A stretch of 64,000 nt of DNA. Source: Massospora cicadina (taxonomy: Eukaryota > Entomophthoromycota > Entomophthoromycetes > Entomophthorales > Entomophthoraceae). The position numbers were made by a program, and so were the translations under genes. Location of the stretch: positions 310,001 through 374,000 of the forward strand of contig JAKSZP010009200.1 of the NCBI GenBank assembly GCA_022478985.1, written 5' to 3'. How positions within the stretch are numbered: position 1 is the stretch's first letter; each line of letters begins with the position of its first letter. Of the stretch, positions 44,720-57,111 are shown in pieces. A model generated the notes under the pieces. The model did not search any database. It had not been told where the DNA came from and worked only from the letters and a program-made list of their open reading frames with translations.

Positions 44720-46700
44720 TATTGTTAGCATCAGTAAAAGAGGAAGGGTTTATCATGATTTGGATTAATAAGTACTAGGGAGTGGTAGAGAGAGGCGTAG
44801 CAGGTCAAAGGCCTGCTGTTGCTCTTCTTTCCACTGAAAGGGTATCCCTTTCTTCAGTAGATACACCAGAGGCTCGGAGGTGTCTGAAAAATGGGGGATA
44901 AATTGGTGATAATAGCCAATCCTTCCTAGTAAAACTTGAACATAGCGTAAAGATTTAGGGAGAGTCATCTTAGCAATAGCTAAGACCTTATCATTCAACA
45001 GGGATTTTCCAGCTTTAATAACCTTATGACCCAAAAAATCCATCTCACTATGGAAGAAAGAGCATTTCAACAGCTTTATTTTTAATAATATTGTCATAAC
45101 CACTTAAAGACTTGCCTGAGCTGATCTAGATTTTCAGTAAAGGTTCTTGAAAAAACGGTAATATAATCAAGTTAAACTAGCATGCAGGAGCATTTTAAAT
45201 CGCCTAGTAGTCTGTCCATAGTGCGTTAGAAGGTAGCAGGGGCATTGCATAAACCATGAGGCATTTGATGGGCTCAAAATAATCCTTCACATGTGATGAG
45301 AGCACATTTTGCCCAATCTTCTGGTGACAAATCTACTTGCAAATATCCATTGGCGAGATCCATAGAGGAGAAATAGTGGGACCCTAACATTAAGCGTAAA
45401 GAGTCATCAATATGTGGCAGGGGTATCTATCTTTGCGATTGATAAAGTTGAGGTGGCGATAATCCATAACAACCCAATGACCACCATCCTTTTTCCAAAT
45501 TAATAAGAGTGGGTAAGTCTATGGGCTTTTGGAAGGCACAATTAACCAACCTTCTAACAGTTGCTGTAACTCTAAGGCCACTTGAGCTTCCTCCACTTTG
45601 GATTTTTGATATGTTCAGGATTTAGATGGAGGGTTATTTTCCGTTTTGATTTGATGTATTACCCCTGACAAATTCCCATAGTCTTTTGTTCCTGAAAAAA
45701 AATATCGCCATATTCCTTTAGGAGGTGATTGACATCTTGGCGCTCATTTGGGGTAAAATTGTCCCCAATTTTACTGTCAACCAAAGCTATGATGGGTGAG
45801 GGATCAAATCTTAAATCATGTAATGAGCCAAAAAAATTACATTGGCAATACTCTTAATGGGGCATAGCTTTACATAAGCAATATGCGCATGCTTGTGGAC
45901 CTAGAGTTCTAGTGGTTTTATTCCCCAATAGAGTATAAAGAGATTTCCTATAGGCAGAATCCAAAATCCCTGGGCAGGTCAACGCTTCCTTGATGGAAGG
46001 GTTTGGGTGTTCACTAAACTCCGAAATTTGATCAAAAGGGATAAGAATTAAATTCCCATATTCACAATACCTTGTGAGCCTGAGGGTATTGTAATAGAAT
46101 GAGGTGTATACAGAGTGATGCCCTCTTTGGCGTCCACAGCCTCCGGGGGTAACTTAGTTTTTCCCCCTAAGACTTGGTACTCAATTTTGCAAATGGAAGA
46201 TGGGTATTTGGGGAAGCATGTTCGTTTTTAGGGGCTCCTTTACTTTTGATGGGGAGCTTGAATAGTAACAGAAATCAATACCCTAGTAGGGATAGGTATT
46301 TTCCTTGTGGTTGATGATGCAGTTAAACTCCTACATCTGTTGGACCCCAATAAGCAACTTGTAGTTATCATTTTATAGTGCGACGGTGGGGCAGTAATTA
46401 ATAGCTTCAAAAAACGAAGGGGTAAATCAGAATATGCTCCTATCGCCTTGGTAGTCTGACTACCTGCCATCCTATGTTTGGCTTCATGAATCAAATTGGG
46501 AGCCATTTTTATCTTTTGGATAAGTCGGGAGGAAATAACGTTACCAGAGCACCAGTGTTGATTTTTGCCAGGACTTTAACCTTATAGACTACTACTTTGA
46601 CCTGAACCACCGATAATCCAAATTGGGAGTTAATAGCTAATAGACTGTCATTGGGGATTTGCAGTGAAGCAAACTAAGGATTCTTCTGTGGACAAGCTCA
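44720..46700 (-). pseudogene. Mi2 protease and reverse transcriptase remnant
   Basis: Minus strand. Protease: VLAKINTGALVTLF, where the catalytic Asp-Thr-Gly reads Asn-Thr-Gly (46559-46551). RT: VMDYRHLNFINRKDRYP (about 45470-45420), SSMDLANGYLQVDLSPEDW (about 45370-45310) and MPHGLCNAPATF (about 45262). The catalytic YLDD position reads stop-Leu-Asp-Tyr (45174-45163). Then SLRYVQVLLGRIGYYHQFI (about 44950) and PFQWKEEQQQAFDLL (about 44845-44800) mark the RT/RNase H boundary. The rest of pol continues at 40.3 kb beyond P2. Both catalytic centres are destroyed. Confidence 0.84.
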
Positions 46701-46989
46701 GGGATGTTCAATGCATTAAAGAGTTCTATCTGCCAAGGCTTAACTTTCTTTAGGTGAGCTGACCACTAAAATTTGTTTAGGTAAATGAACAACATAAAGT
46801 CAAGAAAGCTGGAGATTTTTATTCCCTTGAATAGACAGAGGGACTTCAACTTTCTGACGGTGCAGCTAACACAAAACAACCAGAAGTACTTGGATACATC
46901 TAGAACTAGAACAAGGGTCTTGAACACTTGTTTCCCGTCAGCATAGGGAGCCTCTTGCCTTATGCTGACTGATCTTTTGCTGACTTACG

Positions 46990-49036
46990 TTAAAGTATGG
47001 GCAGTCAGTTGCAGTGTTATTATTTTTTCTGCAATGTGTGCAGTAGAATTCAGGATTAGGCGAATTGGGGGTGTATTGGCCAATACTTGGTACTGAGGCT
47101 TATTGGTGTTAAAATGAAATGCCAAACGGGTTTATGTAGTTTGGCTGGAATATCCAATGTAGCCTCTTTAATATGGAGGAGGGGCGTTAAGTTAGATTTC
47201 ACAACAATAAGGTAAAATAAGATATTAGGCATATGTTTAAATGCCAAAGACGCAGTGGTAATGGTATCATCTAACGTAAGACAATTTCCTGCAGCCAGAG
47301 TTTGTGCCTTGAGGTAAAAACGATGGGCAAATTTGCTGATAGTTTCCCTCAATTAAGGATGATATCCATAAAAATTTGTTTTTAATTGGTTTATGGTTAA
47401 GTAGCTCCCTAATTCTTAAAGCAAAGCAGCCTTAGCATTGGTCCAAGTATGGCAATGTATCAGATGGGGTCATAATGTCTTGAGCTATATGGCTAAGACA
47501 GTTAATCAAATGTTTGAGTTATTGAAGGTCAGTCGCCTCCTCCATAGAGCATTCATAGCAATATAAGAAAGAGAAAATACTTCCCTCTCCAAGGATATAC
47601 TTTTCTTTGTACAGGGGTTTAGATGACCCACTTGGGGGTTGGAGGACGAACAAAATGAACAGATACAGGGACAGTGCTTTCTCCTAATGATGAGGTAGTA
47701 TCTCAGGAATATACTTTAGGTTGAAGTGCATCTACTTTTCTTCACAGATCATTAAGATCAACAGCTATTATATCTACTCATTAGTGAGCGGCACTGAGTG
47801 GAAATTTTGTGGCGATCAGTTGGTTTAATTGGCGTACTTCATTTTTTAGAGAAGTAATAGCATCTTGGAGGTCAAATTGATGTTGTTTAGTGGTGAGCAC
47901 TCTTTGCTCCAATCCATATACCAAAGCAGGTAGGGTGGTCAAGGTCCTGAGGCGTTTGTGATGAACAGAGAAGGAAACTTTAGGAGAGATAAAAGCTCCA
48001 TCCCGAGTAAGTTGGGCTCCTTGGGGATGCATCCTAATTGGATATCAAGATTTTTTATTTCTTGGATCAATGGCTGGAGGCATTCATCAGGCGATTCCAG
48101 GGTCAACACTGGGTCCCGGAGGACCTCTGGGCCCAGGGGGTCCTCTTCCTCCACCTTGTACATCACCACCAGGAGGTCCTCTTTCACCATCCTGTACACC
48201 AAGACCAGGGGGTCCTCACTTACTTTCACATTCATCATAACTGGAAGGTCCATGCTTGCCAGGCCCTCCTTGAAACCCAGAGTTATAGAAACTATTCTGG
48301 CTTCTCTTAATTCGTAGATCATTTCCTCCAAGGTCTGGAGGCGTTCATCAACAGAGGTGATAAAGTTTTTAAACTCAGATCAAACTTCACTGGTAAAATC
48401 TATAACTTGATTATGATAACAACCTCTAGTTGACTAAAACGAGTTGTGAGTTCCATTCAAAAAAACTCATGACTCCTTGATCCAAGAGGGTGAGCACATC
48501 TTGTATTTCATTAATAAACTGCCAATTTTTCACAATAGCGGCTTGGTTTTTGTTGCCACCTGGGAGGCAGATTGATAGAGTTGGATGAGCTGCGAGTGTA
48601 TTGTCTTTGATAGCTGCAAGTGGCGGAGTAATTTATGATGATGAAACCCCACTACATGAAGTAAATGAAATAAAGTGGGATGGACTAATTGACGCAGGTT
48701 TGTTCCATACGTCCAGCTCCAACCTGTTTATATTGAGTGAAGAACTTTGGACTAAGTTCATCATAGGAGTTTGCACAGCAAATGCTCTTCTTCTACTGGC
48801 TCAGCCCCTAGGGATGAAGGCCCCAGATAAGAGGTGCTGGATGGCTTCAACAAAGTTGGAAAGTTTAAGTTCAATTGTCTGACGGATGGAGCATGGAAGG
48901 TTACTTCCATAGAAGGGGGAAAGGGAATATCAAGGTTGGTTGTGGTATCATTGACATTCATGTTGATTGCCCAGTCACTGAGATGGGCGACTTCACAATC
49001 TGAGGAGTTTAGTGAAACGTAATAATTTTTGTCCAT
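46990..49036 (-). pseudogene. Mi2 gag with collagen-like Gly-X-Y segment and zinc knuckle
   Basis: Minus strand. A plausible start is the ATG at 49036 (MDKNYYVSLNSSDCEVAHL), 70 bp inside the 5' LTR, giving a 91-codon N-terminal piece. At 48295-48090 one frame reads with glycine at nearly every third residue, for example GERGPPGGDVQGGGRGPPG and GPRGPPGPSVDPG, interrupted by a stop at about 48215. A coiled-coil-like stretch follows (LQDAITSLKNEVRQLNQLI, about 47885-47830). Then the capsid-like domain with KFAHRFYLKAQTLAAGN (about 47335-47285), and a knuckle remnant CTHCRKNNNTATDC (about 47042-46998) with the His lost. Collagen-like repeats are not a usual part of Ty3/gypsy Gag. Confidence 0.72.
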
Positions 49037-49086
49037 TTTTTGCTTTTATTTATTTTAGTAATGTTCACCACAAACTTGGGGTGCAA

Positions 49087-49103
49087 CCTGGCAGGGAGCA
49101 CCA
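49087..49103 (-). promoter_or_regulatory. Mi2 primer-binding site candidate
   Basis: On the minus strand tggtgctccctgccagg, four bases after the end of the 5' LTR. Starts with TGG as expected for pairing with a tRNA CCA end. Confidence 0.65.
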
Positions 49104-49107
49104 GTTT

Positions 49108-49735
49108 TGTTAGGATCACGGGTTGATACCATGGATCCTGTGTTGTTTGAGGGCCAGACGACCCAAAGTTTGAGGGCGTTGGTTATTTACTTGGGTTGCT
49201 TCTCTTGGTTGAAAGGTCTTGTTTAATCTAGATATCAAGTCTGGTGTGGTAAATTATAAATAATTACGATTTTCATTATATTGTAAAGGGTGAAAAAGTA
49301 TATAGTTTATTATTCAATGCCCACTTTTTAAGGATAAAAGGGGAGTTTGATCAGGGACAATTAAGCAAAGAAGCTTAAATCTGGTAGATTTTGATCTTGG
49401 GGATTTGGTACAATTCTTAATTAACTCAGTCAGACTGATAGAGCTCGTCTCAAACCTCAGGTTTGAACCCAAAGTTGGGTGGCTACGAGGGAGCATCATT
49501 CTTTCATATTGGTTGTGGTTGATCACCAATTTTGATCAAATTCAACTTTTGTTGAGGATGATGCCTGACAGAAGTTTGGGCTTTTGGGTCAAATTGGGAT
49601 TGATTGCCAACCCCAATAGCTGTCAACTTTTGCCAGGGAATATCCCTGACAGAAGTTTTGGTTATTTGTTCAGTTCAATATTGATTACCACTATTCAACG
49701 TGTCTGAATCCGCCATTTGGGTAGGAATCCTGACA
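49108..49735 (-). repeat. Mi2 5' LTR
   Basis: 628 bp. In plus reading it begins TGTTAGGATC and ends GGAATCCTGACA, giving short inverted ends. Uninterrupted partner of the split LTR at 36889-39385. Confidence 0.88.
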
Positions 49736-49740
49736 TGAAC

Positions 49741-51300
49741 CATCAATTCTGAAGTTATCAAGTATGTGTAGTAAGCTATGGAACTCCTCAGAAAGATATT
49801 ACGGAGTCTAATGAAAGTACCCAGAAACTACTTTAAACTTTTGTTCAAGATCTTTGACAGTAAGACACCAAAGCCTGTAATGATGTAGTGACCCATGTTG
49901 CTAATAACCATCATAATGAGCTGAACAAGTTAAGCTCCTCAAGTCCCAACTAGAGCAACCCCTAAAATTATTAGATATGACAATTCCAAAAAGCCTCATA
50001 AACATTGTCAATATCTCAGAACCTTACGTGAGATTATCTCATGGTGAGAAGAATCTAGTATACCATGAATCTCAGGTGATTACTTACTCAATTGCTAAGC
50101 GACTCAACAAATTTAAGATAGATATGATTAGAAATCTCCTGTTGAAGAAGACATTGACCAGATTTACAATCAGCTTAATGAAACGAAAGATGTGGTATTA
50201 CGCTTAAAAAAGAATTAAAAGCCAAAATGTACAAGTCTCCTCAAAGCACTGACTTTCAGGAATTGAAGGAGGATATGAACTGGTGCATTGGTGGGCTAGA
50301 AGATGAGAACAAGCTCTTGCAAACTTTATGCTCTATTGCTGATCAACAACCCAATTCTCTTAATATCCGCGTTAAGAACCTGGAGGATAATAAAGTTGTT
50401 CTCAAAAGACGTATTAATATGCTGTATACATACCAAGGCTTACCCTTGAAGAAATGAGCACAATCTTAATCTACTACAAGCTCAAATTTACAACTCTCTT
50501 GACAAGCTGAGAAGAGAGATACATGTAACATAATCCCTGAATATGAAGCTCTCAGAGTACATGTTGTCACAGGACTGGAAGCCACTACTTAAAAACCTAC
50601 TTTTAAGTACAATTTTACACCTAGAGAAGGACTAATTGCATCTTTACTTTACATCTATGAGGCCACGATGGAGGTTGCAACTGATCATCAAAAGAATAAG
50701 CATATTTTTTTCTTGTTTAAGTCACATGGTGAGGGAGGTTATGATACCTTACATAGATACCTGAGTACTTGGGGCGAAGTGGAAGAAGTGCTTATCAAGC
50801 AATTTGGGTCCTAGAAAAGCTTGAGTATGATAAAACATGCCACAAAAGGATTGACTACGCCAAACTGAAAAACTACCAAATCTGTGAATTGCTTATATAA
50901 ACAGGCGCAAACTCTTGTGAACTTTATGATGCTCAAACTGGCTGATGCCATAACGACTGTTATGTCTGGGTTACATATTTATCTTGACTTAGCCATGCGC
51001 ATCACTTCAGTTATACAAAGCTTCAACTCTGTCTTAGTAATCAAGGAAGCTCTAGTGATGCAGTTGATATACATAAGCCAGAAACCACCTGGAAGGCTCC
51101 CACAAAGCCTATAATTTATGCCATGGAGGAAAAAACCCCAAGAAAGTGGAGAAGATCAAAGTGCTTTTTTACAAGAATAATAACCACAACATTGATGAGT
51201 GCATTAAGAAAAACACCTGCCATTTCCAAGAAGTGAAAAGGGCGGTCAGCTTAGAGTCAGGTATCTCTTAAGTCAACCAGCCTTAAGTACCTAGATCTAG
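49741..51300 (+). pseudogene. P3 gag remnant with coiled coil and degenerate knuckle
   Basis: Plus strand, broken. 50227-50457 encodes an open, charged, heptad-like stretch (DFQELKEDMNWCIGGLEDEN). Around 50610-51110 a capsid-like region includes ASLLYIYEATMEVATDH and LYKQAQTLVNFMMLKLADAI, the latter comparable to the RFYLKAQTL block in Mi2. Near 51160-51205 FYKNNNHNIDECIKK resembles a CCHC knuckle with two cysteines lost. Same general layout as P2 gag. Confidence 0.6.
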
Positions 51301-51570
51301 TACAATTTCATACTATCACCTCATGTCCGTTGCAAACTATGGTAGTGAAGACTCTGAAGAAATGTAACAAAGATACAGGATATTACATTTTAGGTACGCC
51401 TGATTTTAAATCTTGGGAGCTTATAGATCAACTTTATCTTCTATAAATGAGTACTAATTACTAAAAATCAGTTTTATTCCTCTCTTTTTTTAGTACTCGC
51501 TTTGGCTCTCTTTTTCAACTGCACAGTTTCCTTGTATGTTCGTTGTTTGACTTTTAGATAATACGATTAA

Positions 51571-52000
51571 AATGAGGAATGGTTGACTGAAGACTATTAT
51601 TCTAGTTGAGCCAATAGCCAGAATAGTGATTAGGTCCAAAGCCAACCCGGTGCTTGTCCTAATACTTACTTCTTCTGAAAGGTAAGAACCTCTTCCCTGT
51701 TCTATCTGGTAATTTAACCTAGGTAAGGTTTAAAGGCTCTTCTTCCTTCTCATAACGCAGAGACCGCGGTGATCAAAAATAATTTAGACAAAGGATCTCC
51801 TTGTCCTTCTTTCTTTAATCACAAGAGCAAACAGTCTAAATTATAAGCTAGATGTTTAATTAATCAAATCTAATCTTACTTGTTGTATTATATTAAAGTC
51901 AAAGGGATTTTATAATTAATTTAGTGCACAACTCATCAGTTGGCACCCCAATTGAGGACAGCAGCCAGTGATTATGAATTACCTCTCCAGGGTCACATAA
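51571..52000 (+). repeat. Possible diverged LTR related to P2
   Basis: Begins tgaggaatggttgactgaag, similar to the P2 LTR start tgttgaatggttgactgg, and contains attatattaaagtc near 51888, like ttatattaaagtc in the P2 LTR. The rest is too diverged to align by eye. It would mean the gag at 49.7-51.3 kb and the pol after 52.8 kb belong to different insertions. Confidence 0.35.
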
Positions 52001-52800
52001 AAGATTAACTTCATCATCAAATATGCTCATGTTCTCTTCCCTACTTAACCGTGACCTCTTATGAGGTGAAACAAAGTGTGTTAAAACTCTTTACTCAACT
52101 CCAATAAATTTCAACCTTATCTGGTTTAACCTGCTTAAGCAATGGGGCTCTTTATTAAACAGCAGATTATGAACCAAAGAAGGTTAACTAAATTTTGCTC
52201 TATGACAGTTTGAGTTACTCGCCAGCAACTCAAAAACCCCTTAGTCAAATCAGCAACTAAGCCTGATTGAAACCTACAAGTCAATAAAGTTTTTAATAAT
52301 TAAATCGACCTCATATAGCTTGTTTATTGTTGGGTACCATTTTATTGATGAAACAAGAATTAATATGATGGATTGTACCCAGCGGACTATTAAAAAAGCT
52401 AGAATATCTTCCAAACAATAGTTATCATACATGTAATTGATAACTTCAACATCCACTAATGGGATGAATCCCCTAGTGGACTAGCAAATTTATTTTAATT
52501 AAAGAAGTTGGGTAATGATGGCAAAAATCGCAACACCAGTTGAGATTGCTACCTGAATTACTTTAACACCGAAAATATTGTCCATGCTCAAATTCTGAAG
52601 GTCAACTACTTCAGTCAAGTCAAGGGTGTCCAAGAAAAAATACGCCAGTGATGCTGAACAGTATCTTGCCATATTACTTAACCTATACTGAGCATACAAA
52701 TCATAGGGGAAGTCAAATAGAAATATCTATAAGACAGCAAGAAAGCCTGATGTAACGTTCTGTCTTAACTAGGTCTTAGCCCTACTGTCAAAATTTTTAG
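52000..52800. other. AT-rich stretch, nothing recognised
   Basis: About 800 bp between the possible LTR and the P3 protease remnant. Short open frames only, no motif. Confidence 0.35.
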
Positions 52801-52809
52801 GGATAAAAA

Positions 52810-55560
52810 ACCAATTTAGAAGTGGTGATTCAGAAGGCCAAAGTAACGGCTTTCTTGGATATGGGATCACCAATAAACATCACCTCCTTTCCAACTCTTT
52901 AAGTTAATAAAACTTTTCCTTGACCGCAAGTACACCCAGGAATAAGTACTTCAAGTCCAAACAGCTTTAAAGCAATAGGTGTCCACTCTTCTCTGCTAAT
53001 TTAATGTGGAAAACTAGTTTTCTTACCTCACCAAGATTGCCTTGAACATTAGCTAATACAACATACTTATTGGGATGCAATTTTTGATGGAATAAGAAGG
53101 AGTCATAAGCTTGAAAAAAGGTATTATATCTTTTTTTCTTATAAAGTTCCCAAACTGAATAATAATGAAGTCAGTAAGAAGGAATACTTTTGTTTGGTTC
53201 AGTACCCTGTTTCTTCTTTGCATTTATAAAATAATTCTGGATGTAATAAAAAAATGCTTGTTTATATTTCAGATGCAGCAGAGTGTCATTCTATTCTACT
53301 GAGGAGGTAAACATTAATTATTAGACAAACAATGGGTTCTACCAAAATAACACTGAAGATACCCCCAACTGCCTATTACACATAACTAGTAATGATGGAT
53401 TCAGAAGATCTGATCCAGTATTATTACCAGGTGTCTTTACCCCAGCTTATCACTGCCCAATTGAGTTACTTGGTAACCAGACAGATCGTGACATCTTAGT
53501 CAAGAAACACCATGAGATTGGGAAAGGGCAAGAATTTCTAATTGAACAGATTAACAAGGTACATTTTATTTTTACTCAGCTTGATTTGGTACTCCCACCT
53601 TTAATCTATTACACAGCATACCTCAAGTCCAAATAACTGATAAGCTAAAACTGGAGGAACTTATGAAAGTACATCAGCTACTTGAATATTGTCAATATGC
53701 TATTTTAAATCAGAAAGTAATACTATGTTCATATAAAGAATTGATACACAGTATTGACTTAGGAAATTCAAACCCAATTTGATTGTATCAATATAGGTAG
53801 TCAAAGGTAGAGGAGCAATACATGAAGCTGAGTTGAACAACTATTGGATGTCGGCTTACTTGTGTCCTCTCAGAGTCCATGGTTGTCCCCACTATTACTC
53901 ATAAAAAATGGTGGTCACAAAACAGTGTTGTATTTGAGGAAGCTAAACAGTCTCACAAGGAAGGACATCAATCTCATTCCATATATTTTTGATGCTCTCA
54001 CCCAACTCTCTGGCTTAAATTTCTTTTCTGCAATGGATCTCTCCAGTTGCTACTGGCAGTAGGATTTGCACCAGATGTCTAAGAATAATGCGCTTAATAG
54101 CACGAGAAAAATACCATACCCTTCCCTGCTCCCTCAGGGATTATGTAATACATTCGCCTTGTTCCAATGAGCGATGGATCACATCATGCAATATCTCAAA
54201 CTGAGTTGTGTGTTCATGATTTTAGATAAGATAACGGCGTTAACCAAAACCTTTACTGAACAAATTGACCTTAAATAAGTATTCAACAATTGTAAGAGAA
54301 CAAAATTAAACTTAAGCCTGTAAAGTGTACCTTCTTCTAAAAAAGAATTAGTCTTGTTATCTAATACTATATTACAGTAAGGGACTCACCCCCATATAAT
54401 AAATTAAAGCGTTTTAGAAAGATGTCTGAACCAAAGAGTCACATATAAAATAGGTATTCTTAGAAATGATGTGATTTATTAACAATTTATCCCTAAACTT
54501 TGCTCAACTTGCTTAAAACCTCATCACCTAAAGCAAAAAGCCTTCTACAAGTGGCTAGACCAAAGAACCGCGTTAAAGTCTATTAATAAATTATTAAAAA
54601 AGACCAATTTTGCAACATCTGGATTTTGTTAAGCCATTCATCTTTTTTAAGACCTTCATTCTGATATAGAAGCCATTTCTAACAACAAAATTATAAAAAC
54701 CATTGATCACCCAGGTCCTATTACAGCAATACGCTTTCAAAAGCTGAGCGCAACTTTAGTGCCACAGAGAAAGAAAGTCTATAATGTTTACTCATGGTGG
54801 AGCTCTCTTGGACCTTCCTATATAGTACAAATTTTACAGTTGTTACAGACCACGCTTCTTTGAAGTGGCTGCAGAATATGAAAGACCCTGAGGTATGAAT
54901 ATCACAATGGGCTCACAAAACTGCAACATATGAAATGAAGATTGTCCTTTGAGTGGAGATGTGTAAATGAAGTGAATGGGTTGATTCAACTGCAATTTAC
55001 TTCATTTAGATATCAGCAAAGCTGAATGGGTACAAGGCTACTTATGAAGCTAGACTCTAGAAGGATAAAGATGGACCAATTAAGAAGATGCTGAAATGGC
55101 ACTCTCAAAATACCAAGGTTCCTAACAGATTATTGTAAAAGATGATCAAAACAGACTAGTTACTTACTAATGACCTTAAGAACGGGTACCAGCTATATAA
55201 GAGCCCACAGTACCTTAGGACATGGAGGAGAAAGAAAAACTTAAGAATGATCAAATATCAGTACTATTGGGAAGGAATAATGGACTCTGTAGTGAAAGTC
55301 TTTAATGCATGCATAAGTGTCAAGAAACAAACGCCACATAAGGCCAAGTATAGCTATTAACCAATGAACCCTCATCACCCAATCATACCGTCAGTTTAGA
55401 TGTCATAGGTTCACTATCCAACTCAACAGGAAAGAAATCAATAAGCTTATAGGAATCATCACTTCACAAAGTGGGTTGAAGCAATTGCTTTTCTATTGAA
55501 AACAGCTAAGGTCACCTCCAATTTTAAATTAGTATATATTAGTAGTCATGGTTGCCCACA
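52810..55560 (+). pseudogene. P3 pol remnant: protease, RT, RNase H, integrase
   Basis: Protease: TAFLDMGSPINITS (about 52848), with Met after the catalytic Asp. RT: SQSPWLSPLLLIKNGG (about 53870), KLNSLTRKDINLIPYI (about 53940) and FFSAMDLSSCYWQ (about 54021). The YxDD position reads ILDK in VFMILDKITAL (about 54211), so it is inactive. RNase H end: VTDHASLKWLQNMKDPEV (about 54841). Integrase: YYWEGIMDSVVKVFNACIS (about 55261) and FTKWVEAIA (about 55464). Stops and frameshifts throughout. No flanking LTR pair was found. Confidence 0.82.
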
Positions 55561-55779
55561 GATATTGCTATGCAATAATGGATAAACTTTATTTTGAGAG
55601 TTGAGAAGGTTTTAGCAACAAGCATGGGAACACAACAACTTTTCTCAGCACCTTAAATAACCATCAACAAATAAGTATGTAGAACAAGCAAAAGAATGCT
55701 AGTCTCAAGCTTAATAATGAACAGTTAATACCAATTTCTTACATTGTGACCAATACCTCCCAAGTGCGTTAATGAGTTA

Positions 55780-56306
55780 CAAGATACACTGGACAACAAA
55801 ATTTTGGTTTTTTTGTTACAAAAATGATAACAGTTGAATATTATATAAACTTTGACGCTAATCTCAGGTATGTAAATGGTTTCTTTCTATTAGCAGAGTT
55901 TTTTGTAATTACTTTTTTTTGAAAAGGTTTATTATAAATACATGAAATTTCAACATACCTAGAATCTGCTTCGCTTTTTTTCTGGCGTAGTGTGTTATTT
56001 TTTTGACATAATAAACTTATCTGTCATGGATATTAACGAACTGAAATAAATTAATAGGTATACAGTTTAAATAGCAACTTAAGTTTTGCAAAAAGCAAAA
56101 ATAAAAATGTCATATATATTGCACTTGCATAAAACATGCCCATGTGCTTTCAAGAGAAGTAAGAAGGGCAATTGCAAAAAAAACTGAGGCTGATAGGGAA
56201 TTTCTGACTTCATATTTGGAATCAGCGCTCAAAAGTACATAATATTCATCAAATATTAGCCATGTAACAAAATCATGGTTGACCCGCGTAATTTTCTTCC
56301 TATTCT
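55780..56306 (+). other. AT-rich unit with a small coding remnant
   Basis: From tacactggacaacaaaattt (55789) onward the sequence changes character: T-runs, then a frame (about 56108-56242) reading SREVRRAIAKKTEADREFL and TSYLESALKST before TAA. The residue composition looks like real protein rather than chance, but I recognise no family. It lies just left of half-LINE F, and a 58-codon frame lies just right of F, so the two may be remains of one older element split by F. Confidence 0.35.
56288..56297 (+). repeat. Target-site duplication, left (half-LINE F)
   Basis: gtaattttct, repeated at 57140-57149; similarity may extend imperfectly for several more bases. Confidence 0.6.
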
Positions 56307-56308
56307 GA

Positions 56309-56350
56309 TTTATTTGAGGTATGCCAACCAGGGGACGGACATTACCAAAT
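56309..56350 (-). other. Shared 3' tail (half-LINE F)
   Basis: Minus strand: tttggtaatgtccgtcccc, tggttggcatacctcaaata. One of the best-preserved tails. Confidence 0.85.
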
Positions 56351-56497
56351 CACAACACTTAGATTGACAAAACAAAACTACTAACCAGGTGGGAAGCAGA
56401 AACTGCTAACCCACCAAGGGCAGAGGGTGATGAGGGGTTGGGGGGTTGGTTTTAGAAAGACCCACCTCAATCAAGAGATGTTGGTTACAGCACTGGA

Positions 56498-57111
56498 TCA
56501 GAGCAGAGAGCCAGGGCGTTGGGGCATCTGCATAGTGGGGTGGAGGTCAGCGTAGTAGGAGTTTTTCACTTCCTCATTAAGATAATGATGGGAAAGTGTT
56601 TCAACAAAAGCTGCAAGGAGAACTTCAGCTTCTATTTGGGATTCAGGAAGTTGAGTGAAAAGGGAGATACTGTGGCGGGTGATTTTGGCTGAGGGGTTGA
56701 ATGAAGCAAGCGTTTTGACATTCATAACAGCAACTTCAGCATCATCAAATAGTTTTGAGATGTCACTGTAGGGAGATTCAGGGAAGTTGGGGGGGAAGAA
56801 GAGGGTGGGCAGGCCATGCTGGAGCTGAGCCACTGACTGGGCCACCGCGGTGTGTAGTTTCAGGCACTGAGGAGAGGCCACCGCAGCTAAGGCGAGCTGG
56901 TGGCACTTTGGAAGGGGGCTGTATTGGGCAGAGGAGCAAAATGGCGAGGGGTAGGAGTTTCATCAAAGTTGGGAAGGAAAAGTTCTGCCCAACCATAATC
57001 GCCTTGGCAGAGAGGTTGACCTGTATGCTTACTAATGAGGACATTACCTGATTCGTCAGTCTCAGCCAATAGATCCCATGGATTTTGGTTCACTGGAATA
57101 GTGGCGTTCAA
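56498..57111 (-). pseudogene. Half-LINE C-terminal domain, frameshifted
   Basis: Minus strand. NPWDLLAETDESGNVLISK and SAKITRHSISLFTQLPES match copy C; by eye about nine of ten residues agree over 120 residues. A one-base deletion near 56902 (gtgccacc where C has gtgatcacc) breaks the frame between 57111-56887 and 56881-56498. The last part also loses frame, at the DAPTPWL block. Compared with D, F and C form one recent subfamily. Confidence 0.85.

Larger units (their letters stand above)
36889..49735 (-). mobile_element. Ty3/gypsy element Mi2, interrupted twice
   Basis: Bounded by LTRs at 36889-39385 (3' LTR, split by a small LTR element) and 49108-49735 (5' LTR). Outer flanks ggaac (36884-36888) and tgaac (49736-49740) agree at 4 of 5 bases, a plausible TSD. 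Minus-strand gag, protease and RT lie at 49.0-44.7 kb and integrase at 40.3-39.6 kb, separated by the P2 insertion. A polypurine tract adjoins the 3' LTR and a PBS-like site adjoins the 5' LTR. Many stops; dead. Confidence 0.86.

Noticed and set aside
47958..48317. Plus-strand frames (119 and 90 codons) over the collagen-like segment
   Set aside because: The surrounding gag motifs and the Gly-X-Y register are on the minus strand; the plus frames arise from the 9-base periodicity.
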